From Planctomycetota bacterium (GTDB taxonomy: Bacteria; Planctomycetota; Phycisphaerae; Phycisphaerales; SM1A02), in assembly GCA_003671065.1 (NCBI GenBank), contig QWPU01000014.1, forward strand, positions 1 to 20,994: 20,994 bases of DNA, read 5' to 3'. Both the position numbers and the translations under genes were made by a program. Position 1 is the first letter of the stretch; each line of letters starts with the position of its first letter. The notes under the pieces were generated by a model that was not told the origin of the DNA, did not search any database, and saw only the letters and a program-made list of their open reading frames with translations. Positions 7,196 through 14,736 of the stretch are shown in pieces.

Positions 7196-9232
7196 ATGCG
7201 CCCAATGAATTGCGAAACGCGCGCACCAGGTTCTAGCAAAGATCTCTCGCTCACCATCCTCGCGGTGCGTGCAGGTCCTGACGGTCATCTTCCAAAGGGC
7301 GCGAAAGCTCCGAAGTCGACGATGGGTGGTCGCCGCGCGATCATTCTCGGCATCGTGCAAGTGCTCATGCTCGCGCACATCGCGCAGTGGTTGTGGACGG
7401 GCAACACCATAAAGCCCATCGAACCGTCAGATTCGATGGATGCGATCAAAGATGGCGTGGTCAATGCGGGAGCCATCTTCTTCGCAATCGCGCTGCTGTC
7501 CACGGCAATTCTTGGCCGTTGGTTCTGCGGTTGGGGTTGCCACATCGTGATGCTGCAAGACCTCTGCGGTTGGTTGATGAAGCGCATCGGGATTCGTCCG
7601 AAACTTTTCCGCTCGCGCCTCTTGCTGTGGTTGCCCTTCTTGCTCGCGGTGTACATGTTCATTTGGCCGATTGCATATCGACTCGCAATCGCGCCGTACA
7701 CACGACCTGATCTCACTTGGCCAGGCTTCCGCGGCGACTTCACCACGACCGACTATTGGGCGACATTTCCCGGTCTCTGGATGGCGATTCCATTCCTGCT
7801 CGTCTGCGGATTTCTCACGGTGTATTTGTTGGGCGCGAAGGGCTACTGCACATATGGATGTCCCTACGGCGGATTCTTTGCGCCGCTCGATGAGATTTCT
7901 CCGCTGCGTATTCGCGTGACCGATGCATGCACCGAGTGTGGCCATTGCACAGCGGTGTGCACTTCGAATGTGCGTGTGCATGAAGAAGTGCGCGACTTTC
8001 GCATGGTGGTTGATCAAGGGTGCATGAAGTGCCTCGATTGTGTGAGTGCGTGTCCTGAACAGGCGCTGTATGTCGGTTGGGGAAAGCCAGCGTTTCTTGC
8101 GAAGAATCGCAATCCTGGCAAGAGCGTGAGTCGATTCGATCTCACTGGCAATGAGGAACTCGCGCTCGCCGCTGTGGCAATCGCGAGTTTCTTCGTGGTG
8201 CGTGGACCGATTGGCGTGCCGCTGTTGTTTGCGTCAGGCATTGCGGCGTGCACGACATATCTCGCGTGGTTGTGTGCATCACTGTTGCGAACGCGCGATG
8301 TGCGATTGCACCAGATGCAATTGAAGCGTGATGGTCGCGTGCGCGCGAGTGGTGCTGCGGTGCTTGCAGTGAGTGGCGCGGTCTTCGCGGCGCTTGCGTA
8401 TTTCGGTGCGATCAACAGCGCAATGATGCTCGCGCGTTTCGAGCGCGATCGCGTGACGGTTCCCGCGCAAGTTGTGTTCAGCGGCACGAAGTCGGTGCCG
8501 AATGCCGCGGAGCGCGCGATCGCTCAACGCGCGTGCTCGCTCTATGAGTTCACGCAGCCATGGCCTGCGGGCTATGGGTTCGCTGGTCCATGGCAGAGTG
8601 ATATTGAATCAAATGTTGCGTGGCTCTCGTGCGTGCTCGGCAACTACACGGAAGCAGAAAGAATTTTGCGCGAAGGTGCCGAGCGCGAAGGCATGAACGA
8701 AGTTGCTGCCGCGTCGATTGCACGCGTGATGCGCGGTGATGGTCGCTTCGACGACGCCGTGACATTCGCTCGCAGTCACTGGGAAGCGCATCCTGAATGG
8801 GAACGCTTGCGCGAAGAACTATTGACATGGCTCGTCACCGATGGCCAGCGTGAAATGGCGCTGGAAATCGCACGATTGGCCGTGAAAAAGCGTCCTCAAG
8901 ACCTCAACGCGATTCGTCGTCTCTCGCTCATTCTTGTGGAATCAGTAGTGGCGACTGAAGTCGAAGAAGGCCTCATGCTCATTGACATCACGCTGCAGAT
9001 GGCGCCAGGAAATCCGTATGCGTTGCGTGCGCGCGCGCAGGGCTTGCGTACGCTCGGTCGAACTGCGGAGGCCGAAGAAGCGCTCAACGAAGGCCTGGCG
9101 ATCGCACCCGATGATTGGCTACTCGTGCAAGAACTTGGGGAGTTGCTCATGGCAACCGATCGCATGCGCGAAGGTGCAGTGCTTATGAAGAAGGCAGGCG
9201 AGATGCGATCTCAGCCGCGCACGCCGCGTTGA
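7196..9232 (+). CDS. membrane 4Fe-4S ferredoxin (NapH/CcoG-like) fused to TPR domain
   Basis: A 678-residue membrane redox protein. About four transmembrane segments (near 47-67, 88-107, 141-161, 194-213) carry the two Cys pairs FCGWGC (110-115) and CTYGCP (218-223) typical of the NapH/NosR/CcoG polyferredoxin family. A two-cluster ferredoxin follows: C245-C248-C251-C255 and C276-C279-C282-C286-Pro, both CxxCxxCxxxC, binding two [4Fe-4S] clusters. Three more hydrophobic segments (about 321-340, 341-363, 387-407) lead to a soluble tail. Residues about 470-660 of that tail have the helical, Ala/Leu-rich 34-residue periodicity of TPRs (GNYTEAERILREGAE, GRTAEAEEALNEGLAIAPDD). The basic loop at 365-383 suggests the TPR tail lies outside the cytoplasm. 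It probably passes electrons across or along the membrane, and the TPRs would bind a partner. The partner is unknown, and no Nap, Nos or Cco gene is nearby. Confidence 0.88.
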   Translation: MRPMNCETRAPGSSKDLSLTILAVRAGPDGHLPKGAKAPKSTMGGRRAIILGIVQVLMLAHIAQWLWTGNTIKPIEPSDSMDAIKDGVVNAGAIFFAIALLSTAILGRWFCGWGCHIVMLQDLCGWLMKRIGIRPKLFRSRLLLWLPFLLAVYMFIWPIAYRLAIAPYTRPDLTWPGFRGDFTTTDYWATFPGLWMAIPFLLVCGFLTVYLLGAKGYCTYGCPYGGFFAPLDEISPLRIRVTDACTECGHCTAVCTSNVRVHEEVRDFRMVVDQGCMKCLDCVSACPEQALYVGWGKPAFLAKNRNPGKSVSRFDLTGNEELALAAVAIASFFVVRGPIGVPLLFASGIAACTTYLAWLCASLLRTRDVRLHQMQLKRDGRVRASGAAVLAVSGAVFAALAYFGAINSAMMLARFERDRVTVPAQVVFSGTKSVPNAAERAIAQRACSLYEFTQPWPAGYGFAGPWQSDIESNVAWLSCVLGNYTEAERILREGAEREGMNEVAAASIARVMRGDGRFDDAVTFARSHWEAHPEWERLREELLTWLVTDGQREMALEIARLAVKKRPQDLNAIRRLSLILVESVVATEVEEGLMLIDITLQMAPGNPYALRARAQGLRTLGRTAEAEEALNEGLAIAPDDWLLVQELGELLMATDRMREGAVLMKKAGEMRSQPRTPR

Positions 9233-9267
9233 GTGCGCGATGCTTCCGTCGTTTTTTAACTCAATGC

Positions 9268-9723
9268 TTAACTTTCGGCCTCGCGAAACAACCCATAGAG
9301 TTCGGCCGCAGTCGTCGCGGCATACGCGCGTTGGCGAAACTCTGGGCTCGTCATGATCTTCGAGATCTTGCCGAGCGCTTGGATGTGATCATCCTTCTTC
9401 TCTGGATTTGAAATTAAGAGAATCACCAGTTCCACAGGCTTCTTGTCGAGTGAACCGAATTCAATCGGCGTCGACGGCTTTCCGATCGCGAGCACGAGAC
9501 CAGGCACAGTTGCGCACTTTCCGTGTGGAATCGCGAGACCCATGCCGATGCCCGTTGTGCGAATCGTTTCGCGTTCCCACACCGCGCGCTTCACGCCTTC
9601 AGGATCAGGGCAGAGTCCACTCTCGGTGATGAGATCGACGAGTTCATCAAGAATCGCATGCTTCTCCGTTGCGTGGAGCGGCACTTTCACAGAACTCGGA
9701 GAGAGGATGTCAAGGATGCGCAT
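9268..9723 (-). CDS. PTS fructose-type EIIA / PtsN-like regulatory protein
   Basis: A 151-residue single-domain protein of the mannitol/fructose EIIA (PF00359-type) fold. His67 in GIGMGLAIPHGKC (58-70) is the phosphorylated residue. The following PIEFGSLDKKPVELVILLISNPEKKDDHIQALGKISKIM region is typical of PtsN (EIIA-Ntr) proteins. There is no sugar-specific EIIB or EIIC gene beside it, so a regulatory phosphorelay role is more likely than sugar transport. Its partners (HPr/NPr, EI) are not in the window. It lies 97 bp after rsmB on the same strand and may be the last gene of that unit. It converges with the Fe-S/TPR gene across 35 bp that include a T6 run (9252-9257). Confidence 0.88.
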   Translation of the reverse strand: MRILDILSPSSVKVPLHATEKHAILDELVDLITESGLCPDPEGVKRAVWERETIRTTGIGMGLAIPHGKCATVPGLVLAIGKPSTPIEFGSLDKKPVELVILLISNPEKKDDHIQALGKISKIMTSPEFRQRAYAATTAAELYGLFREAES

Positions 9724-9820
9724 GGCTCTGGAGCCTATTGATTTCGACGGATGAGTCCGACCGAGGATGGAAGCGAAGATAGTACCAACGGTCGTGTGAA
9801 TTCGTGAGTGTGTTGCTGCG

Positions 9821-11206
9821 TCAGGTCTTCACAAGCAGCGCGTGATAGCCGCCGTCGCGATACATCGCAGGCGCTTCACCAGGAACACCAGTTGGAACAA
9901 TGTTGCGCTCGACTACCAGCGAGAGACTGAAGCGCGACGCGAGACGCTTCGTTTGCGCCTCGTTTTCGCCGCGTTCAATTGAGCATGTCGCGTAGATCAT
10001 CGCGCCGCCCGCAGCAAGCAAGCCAACCGCGGGATCGCAGATCTTCTGTTGCAGTTCAATCACGCTCGCCGTGCGACCTTTGCTGAAGCGATATCGCGCC
10101 TCAGGTCGACGCGCGAGCACACCAGAGTTCGAGCACGGAACATCAAGCAGCAGCAAATCCGCGCGACCTGCGCAATCGCGAAACAGCGACTGCGGCGAGA
10201 GCGGTTTGATCTGCGGATGCTGCAGACGAAGTCGTGCGAGCGCTTCGAAGCGCGCGTCGTCAGGATCGGTCGCGTAGATTTCAGCGTTGGGAAACATCTC
10301 CGCAAGTTGACGCGTCTTCGTGCCGCGACCAGCGCAAAGATCGACAATCACGCGCGGCTTCTTGGTGAGCATCGGACCAATGGCTGCGACGGTTGCGCAC
10401 GCGGTTGGATCTTGCACGCGAAGATTCGGCATCAAGGCCATCGTCTCAGTGAGCTCACCATGCGAGCCCGTCCACACACCAAATCCTGCGTCGTTGTGCG
10501 GCGTGGCTCGGAGGTCAAAGCGCGCGTCGCTCGCGTCGTATGGAGTCACCAACAGCGGCGCATCAAGCAAATCGTGCATCGCAAGCCGCGTGGCTTCCTT
10601 GAATCCAAACGCGCCAACCCAGTGGAGAATGAGTTCGCGCGAATGGCTTGTCTTCTCGCTCAAACACACCGAAGCATCGATGTTGAACGCTTCGCACGAC
10701 AGTCGAAGCGCCGAACCATCTGCAAGCGGAACGATGTCGCGTCGCGTGTGATCGGCAATCTGTGGATCACCAATCGCAAGGCGCTCAACAACACTCGCTG
10801 CAACCTTTCGCAGCACCGCGTTGACGAGTCCGCCAGCACCCGCGCGCAATCGTCGCTTCGTCCATTCAACGCTCGCATCAACTGCCGCCGCCGCAGGCAC
10901 GCGATCAAGAAACAGAATTTGCGCAGCACCACCAAGAAGCGCCGCTTGCACAGGCTTCTCAAGCAACGGCCACGCCTTCTGCAAGTGCGGTCGAACGCAC
11001 GCAAGCAGCGTGAGGTAGCGACGCACCACGGCATACTCAATCGCTCGAGCAAGCGCCGCGTCGCGCGGATCGATGTCAGCAGCACCCACACTTGATCGAG
11101 GATCAAATGGAGTGATGTCGAGATCAGGAAAACGCATCGCCTGCATCAGAATGCGCTCAAGCACAATCTCACGCGCCGCGTAGCCGATTGGTGCTTCACT
11201 GTTCAC
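9821..11206 (-). CDS. rsmB: 16S rRNA m5C967 methyltransferase, RsmB/Sun family
   Basis: Methylates a cytosine of 16S rRNA from S-adenosylmethionine. Residues about 10-140 form the NusB-like RNA-binding domain (RDAALARAIEYAVVRR, AAVDASVEWTKRR, GLVNAVLRKV). Residues about 215-460 form the Rossmann methyltransferase. The SAM loop is VDLCAGRGTKTRQLAE (288-303), motif IV is DVPCSNSGVLARRPEARYRF (355-374, Cys358), and motif VI is YATCSIERGENE (405-416), with Cys408 as the expected nucleophile. Length 461 is close to the usual 430-450. The start is GTG at 11206 and overlaps the metK stop as GTGA, so it is probably translated by coupling. Having metK directly upstream is sensible, since metK makes its methyl donor. 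Confidence 0.93.
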   Translation of the reverse strand: MNSEAPIGYAAREIVLERILMQAMRFPDLDITPFDPRSSVGAADIDPRDAALARAIEYAVVRRYLTLLACVRPHLQKAWPLLEKPVQAALLGGAAQILFLDRVPAAAAVDASVEWTKRRLRAGAGGLVNAVLRKVAASVVERLAIGDPQIADHTRRDIVPLADGSALRLSCEAFNIDASVCLSEKTSHSRELILHWVGAFGFKEATRLAMHDLLDAPLLVTPYDASDARFDLRATPHNDAGFGVWTGSHGELTETMALMPNLRVQDPTACATVAAIGPMLTKKPRVIVDLCAGRGTKTRQLAEMFPNAEIYATDPDDARFEALARLRLQHPQIKPLSPQSLFRDCAGRADLLLLDVPCSNSGVLARRPEARYRFSKGRTASVIELQQKICDPAVGLLAAGGAMIYATCSIERGENEAQTKRLASRFSLSLVVERNIVPTGVPGEAPAMYRDGGYHALLVKT

Positions 11207-12462
11207 GCGAGGCTCGGCTTGGCCTTGCGAACCGAACTGCGAACACCGCTCTTCGGAGCCGTCGTCGACTTCGCGGCCGCTTTCCGCAGCGCTGGCGCAA
11301 TGTCAGTCTTTTCCCAGGTAAATGTGCCTTTGCCCGCTTCACCTGGCGCGCGGCCGAAGTGACCGTGGCTTGCAGTCGTCGAGTAAATCGGCGCGCGCAA
11401 CTTGAGCATGTCGATGAGGCCGTAAGGCGTGAGTTCGAAATGATCGCGCACGAGCTTCGAGAGAATCTCATCGGAGACCTGGCCCGTGCCTTGCGAATCA
11501 ATGAACACTGACACTGGTTCCGCGACGCCGATCGCGTACGCCAACTGCACTTCGCAGCAACGCGCGAGTTTGGCAGCGACGATGTTCTTCGCGATGTAAC
11601 GCGCCATATACGCAGCGCTGCGATCAACCTTCGATGGATCCTTGCCGCTGAACGCGCCGCCACCGTGACGACCGCGGCCGCCGTAGGTGTCGACGATGAT
11701 CTTGCGACCCGTCAAACCACAGTCGCCGTGCGGGCCACCGATTTCGAATTGTCCCGTTGGATTCACATGCACATGAATGCCATCGTGCCACCACGATCCG
11801 AGCATCGGCTTGAGAATCGTTTCAGTCACAGCACGCTTGAGTTCGGCTTGTTTCTTCTCGCCGTTCCACATTGGGTGGTGTTGGGTTGAGAGCACAACCG
11901 TCTCAACGCGCTTTGGTGTGAGGCCTTCGTATTCAACGGTCACTTGGCTCTTGGCATCGGGTCGAATGCCATCAATGAGGCCTTTCGCACGCGCTTCAGC
12001 TTGACGCTCGACGAGGCGATGCGCCAGGTGAATCGGCAGCGGCATAAGCACATCAGTTTCTTCGCACGCGAAACCAAACATCATGCCTTGGTCGCCAGCG
12101 CCCTGCGCCTTCTTTGATTTCCGCACGACACCGCGCGCAATGTCAACGCTTTGCGCGTGCAGCAAATTGAGCACGCCGCAACCGCGTCCATCGAAACCCA
12201 TCGCCGCGTCGTCGTAACCGATCTTCACAATCGTGTCGCGCACGGTCTGAGGGATATCGAACTTCTTCTTTGGATTCTGGTGGAAACTCACTTCACCCGC
12301 AACGACTGCTTGCGCGGTAGTCACGAGCGTTTCGCACGCGCAACGGCCTTCTGAATCGTGATCAAGAATGAGATCGAGGACGGCGTCTGAAATCGCATCA
12401 GCGACCTTATCAGGGTGACCCATCGAAACACTTTCGGACGTGAAGAGGTGGCGAGTGCTCAT
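11203..12462 (-). CDS. metK: S-adenosylmethionine synthetase
   Basis: Makes S-adenosylmethionine from ATP and methionine in the cytoplasm. The product from the ATG at 12462 is 419 residues. GHPDK (15-19) is the N-terminal ATP-site motif, GAGDQGMMFG (121-130) is family signature 1, and GGGAFSGKDPSKVDRSAAY (267-285) is the P-loop-like signature 2. The open frame continues up to 12510, but MSTRHLFTSESVSMGHPDK is the normal N-terminus. The family domain ends near residue 390. The last about 27 residues are an Ala/Lys/Ser/Arg-rich basic tail not needed for catalysis. The gene is divergent from the subtilase, with a 197-bp spacer, and is coupled to rsmB. Confidence 0.97.
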   Translation of the reverse strand: MSTRHLFTSESVSMGHPDKVADAISDAVLDLILDHDSEGRCACETLVTTAQAVVAGEVSFHQNPKKKFDIPQTVRDTIVKIGYDDAAMGFDGRGCGVLNLLHAQSVDIARGVVRKSKKAQGAGDQGMMFGFACEETDVLMPLPIHLAHRLVERQAEARAKGLIDGIRPDAKSQVTVEYEGLTPKRVETVVLSTQHHPMWNGEKKQAELKRAVTETILKPMLGSWWHDGIHVHVNPTGQFEIGGPHGDCGLTGRKIIVDTYGGRGRHGGGAFSGKDPSKVDRSAAYMARYIAKNIVAAKLARCCEVQLAYAIGVAEPVSVFIDSQGTGQVSDEILSKLVRDHFELTPYGLIDMLKLRAPIYSTTASHGHFGRAPGEAGKGTFTWEKTDIAPALRKAAAKSTTAPKSGVRSSVRKAKPSLA

Positions 12463-12659
12463 ATGAAATAGTGCGCTAGAGAAAGGTGCTGAAAGGCTGC
12501 GATCGGTCAACAGTGATCGATTGCGAAGGAGCGGAATATAGCCCCATAGGCACCGACCGAAACGATCCTCGGCTGCGTAGATGGAAAAACCTGCATTCTC
12601 TACCGCGAATTATGAAACTTACCGAACGCATCGGTCGAACCTCGAAGTAGATTGAATCC
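12463..12659. promoter_or_regulatory. divergent metK / subtilase intergenic region
   Basis: The spacer must hold the promoters of metK (-) and the subtilase (+). On the minus strand TATATT (12535-12540) is a possible -10 box, 73 bp before the metK ATG, without a good -35. Several short inverted repeats occur, such as ACCGA/TCGGT around 12621-12635 and CGATC/GATCG around 12500-12520. I could not match the metK leader to a SAM or SAH riboswitch consensus. Confidence 0.35.
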
Positions 12660-14237
12660 ATGCCTTGTCGCTCTCTTCCAGCCTTTCGTGTGTTGCTTGC
12701 GGCCTTGAGCCTGAGTGCTGTGGCGGGATTCCTTGCGAGCGCCGACGGCGGAATCGTGCAGCAAAGCGGTCGAGTGGCGAAGAACCAAGTAGGGGCGGTC
12801 GTGGTGGCGGAGCCTGCGATTGAAGTGGTTGCGGGTACTTTCGCATCGGACCATGTGCTTGTGCAATTGAGCAGCGGAATTCGTGTAGCGCGCGATGCGC
12901 GTGGCGCGGTTGTGCTTCGCGGCGGGAAGTCGCGTACCGAGACGCTGTCGCGCCAGGCGTTTGCAGCGGTTGGCGTGACGGATGTGCGAACGATCTTTGT
13001 GACGCCGCCGAAGGACGCTGCGACTGCGCGCGCGATTGGTCTTGATCGTTGGTATCGCTGCGATCTCGCTGTTGGTCGCGATCCTCGCGCCGCCGTGACG
13101 AAACTGAACACGCTTGCGGGAATCATCGCGCGCGCCGAGGTTGATCCTGAAGGCGGGCTTGCAGAGATTCCCAATGACACTGATTTCTGGGTGCAATACG
13201 CGCTGCGAAACACTGGGCAAACCGTCGGCGGCCAAGTGGGCACTGCGGGCGCGGACATCGGCATGGCAAGCGCGTGGGGTTACACGCATGGCGATCCGAA
13301 CTTCGTGATCGCGGTGCTTGATTCAGGCATTGATCCGCATCCCGAACTTGCTGGTCGCATTCTTCCCGGCATCAATGTTCCTGATGGCAACACGGCAACT
13401 GCTGACGAATGCAATCACGGCACGCATGTGGCGGGCATTCTTGCTGCGACTGGAAACAACGGCGCAGGCATGGCGGGCGTTACTTGGAACGCGAAGTTGC
13501 TGCCCGTCGTGGTTGTCAACGGTTGCACTGGTTTTGAAGCGAATGTTGCGAGCGGTCTGACATGGGCGGTCGATCAAGGCGCGCGCGTTGTGAACATGAG
13601 TTTGCAGTTCAACCTTGGCAGCACTGTGTTTGAGCAAGCGGTGGTATATGCTCATGCGCAAGGTGCTTTGATGATTGCCGCCACTGGCAACAGCAATTCC
13701 TCCCTCGTTGCGTTCCCTGCGCGTTGGAACCAAACGATCGCCGTCGCGTCCACGGACAATCGTGACATTCGTTCGAGTTTCTCAAACTATGGAGCCGAGG
13801 TGGATATCTGCGCGCCTGGAACCAATGTGTGGAGTCTCTCGTCAGGCGGCGGCGGTTACACGCTGAAGAGCGGCACGAGTATGTCAACGCCACATGTCGC
13901 AGGTGTGGCCGCGCTCATCTGGAGCCTCAATCCGTTTCTGACGCGCGATGAAGTGCGCGCGATCATCCTCTCGACGACGCACGATCTCGGCAGCGCGGGA
14001 TTCGATATCTATTACGGCAACGGTCGCCTTGATGCCGCCGCCGCGCTTGCTGCGGTTGGTCCTGCCTTTGCAGCGCAAGACTTCAATCAAGATGGCAGCG
14101 TCGATGCCGCCGATCTCTCTCTATTGCTCGCCTTATGGGGCGCGTGTGGAGATTGCGATGGTGGCTGTCTGCCTGACCTCGACGGCGATTGCGTCGTCGG
14201 CGCGCCAGATCTCTCACTGTTTCTCGCAGGTTGGTGA
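12660..14237 (+). CDS. secreted subtilisin-like serine protease (S8) with dockerin-like C-terminus
   Basis: Residues 1-28 are a signal peptide (Arg-containing start, hydrophobic LLAALSLSAVAGFLA). Residues about 60-165 form a propeptide-like region. The S8 catalytic domain (about 175-465) carries Asp221 (AVLDSGIDPHPEL), His253 (CNHGTHVAGI), oxyanion Asn344 (ATGNSNS) and Ser407 (GTSMSTPHVAG), so the triad is complete. Residues 474-525 are two calcium-loop repeats, DFNQDGSVDAADLSLLLALWG and DLDGDCVVGAPDLSLFLAGW, each like one dockerin type I duplicated segment, with a terminal Trp. This ending is common in planctomycete secreted proteins and may anchor or sort the enzyme. It should act outside the cell or in the periplasm. 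The start has no strong ribosome binding site. The gene stands 49 bp ahead of the DUF151 gene. Confidence 0.93.
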   Translation: MPCRSLPAFRVLLAALSLSAVAGFLASADGGIVQQSGRVAKNQVGAVVVAEPAIEVVAGTFASDHVLVQLSSGIRVARDARGAVVLRGGKSRTETLSRQAFAAVGVTDVRTIFVTPPKDAATARAIGLDRWYRCDLAVGRDPRAAVTKLNTLAGIIARAEVDPEGGLAEIPNDTDFWVQYALRNTGQTVGGQVGTAGADIGMASAWGYTHGDPNFVIAVLDSGIDPHPELAGRILPGINVPDGNTATADECNHGTHVAGILAATGNNGAGMAGVTWNAKLLPVVVVNGCTGFEANVASGLTWAVDQGARVVNMSLQFNLGSTVFEQAVVYAHAQGALMIAATGNSNSSLVAFPARWNQTIAVASTDNRDIRSSFSNYGAEVDICAPGTNVWSLSSGGGGYTLKSGTSMSTPHVAGVAALIWSLNPFLTRDEVRAIILSTTHDLGSAGFDIYYGNGRLDAAAALAAVGPAFAAQDFNQDGSVDAADLSLLLALWGACGDCDGGCLPDLDGDCVVGAPDLSLFLAGW

Positions 14238-14286
14238 GGTCTGCCAACTTTGCAGCGCGCGGCTATCCTCGGTCACGGTGAACCCA

Positions 14287-14736
14287 ATGACTGTGCCGAT
14301 GGAACTTTCTCGTGTGCTGATTCTCGACTCGAGTCCTGAGCAGTTCATCACGCTTACTGAGTGCGATGGACCGCGCAGCTTTGCGATCCGAATCGGCACG
14401 CATGAAGCAGTTGCGATTGAACGAAGGTTGCGCGGGCAAACGCCAGCGCGTCCGCAGACTCATGAACTGTTGAGCGCCACGATTCGCGCGCTCGGTGGTG
14501 AACTCGAGCGCATCGTCATTCATCGAGTGGAGAACGGAACATACTTCGCAAACCTGATTATTCGTTGCGATGGCGAACTGATCGAAGTCGACGCGCGACC
14601 GAGTGACGCGATCGCGCTCGGTGCGGCCAATCGCGTTCCGATTGATGTCGCGGAAGCTGTCTTGCTTGAAAGCGCGCAAGAGCGCAGTGAGATCGATCCA
14701 CCGATCGAAGCAGGCGAGGGCGATGATGACGACTGA
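14287..14736 (+). CDS. bifunctional nuclease family (DUF151) protein
   Basis: A 149-residue protein with the DUF151/BFN fold. The pattern SFAIRIGTHEAVAIERRLRG (31-50), RPQTHELL (55-62), ANLIIRCDGELIEVDARPSDAIALGAANRVPIDVAEAVL (88-126) matches the family closely, including the DARPSDAIAL core (102-111). Some members are reported to cut both RNA and DNA, but the role here is not known. The tail after 130 is acidic (Glu/Asp-rich). The ATG at 14287 is preceded by GGTGA (14277-14281). A second ATG at 14299 is possible. The end overlaps the truD start by 11 bp, suggesting coupled expression. Confidence 0.88.
   Translation: MTVPMELSRVLILDSSPEQFITLTECDGPRSFAIRIGTHEAVAIERRLRGQTPARPQTHELLSATIRALGGELERIVIHRVENGTYFANLIIRCDGELIEVDARPSDAIALGAANRVPIDVAEAVLLESAQERSEIDPPIEAGEGDDDD

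Noticed and set aside
9229..9264. Terminator between the Fe-S/TPR gene and the EIIA gene
   Set aside because: A T6 run (9252-9257) is present, but the only inverted repeat (TTGAGT/ACTCAA) encloses the T-run itself, so it is not a standard terminator.
9741..9780. Hammerhead-like GGATGAGTCC in the rsmB-ptsN gap
   Set aside because: The core is not CTGATGA and no GAAAC segment follows with matching stems, so the resemblance is chance.
12463..12600. Possible SAM or SAH riboswitch upstream of metK
   Set aside because: The position is attractive and small inverted repeats occur. However, the conserved cores of the known SAM-I, SAM-II and SAH classes could not be matched, and no terminator or sequestering stem is visible.
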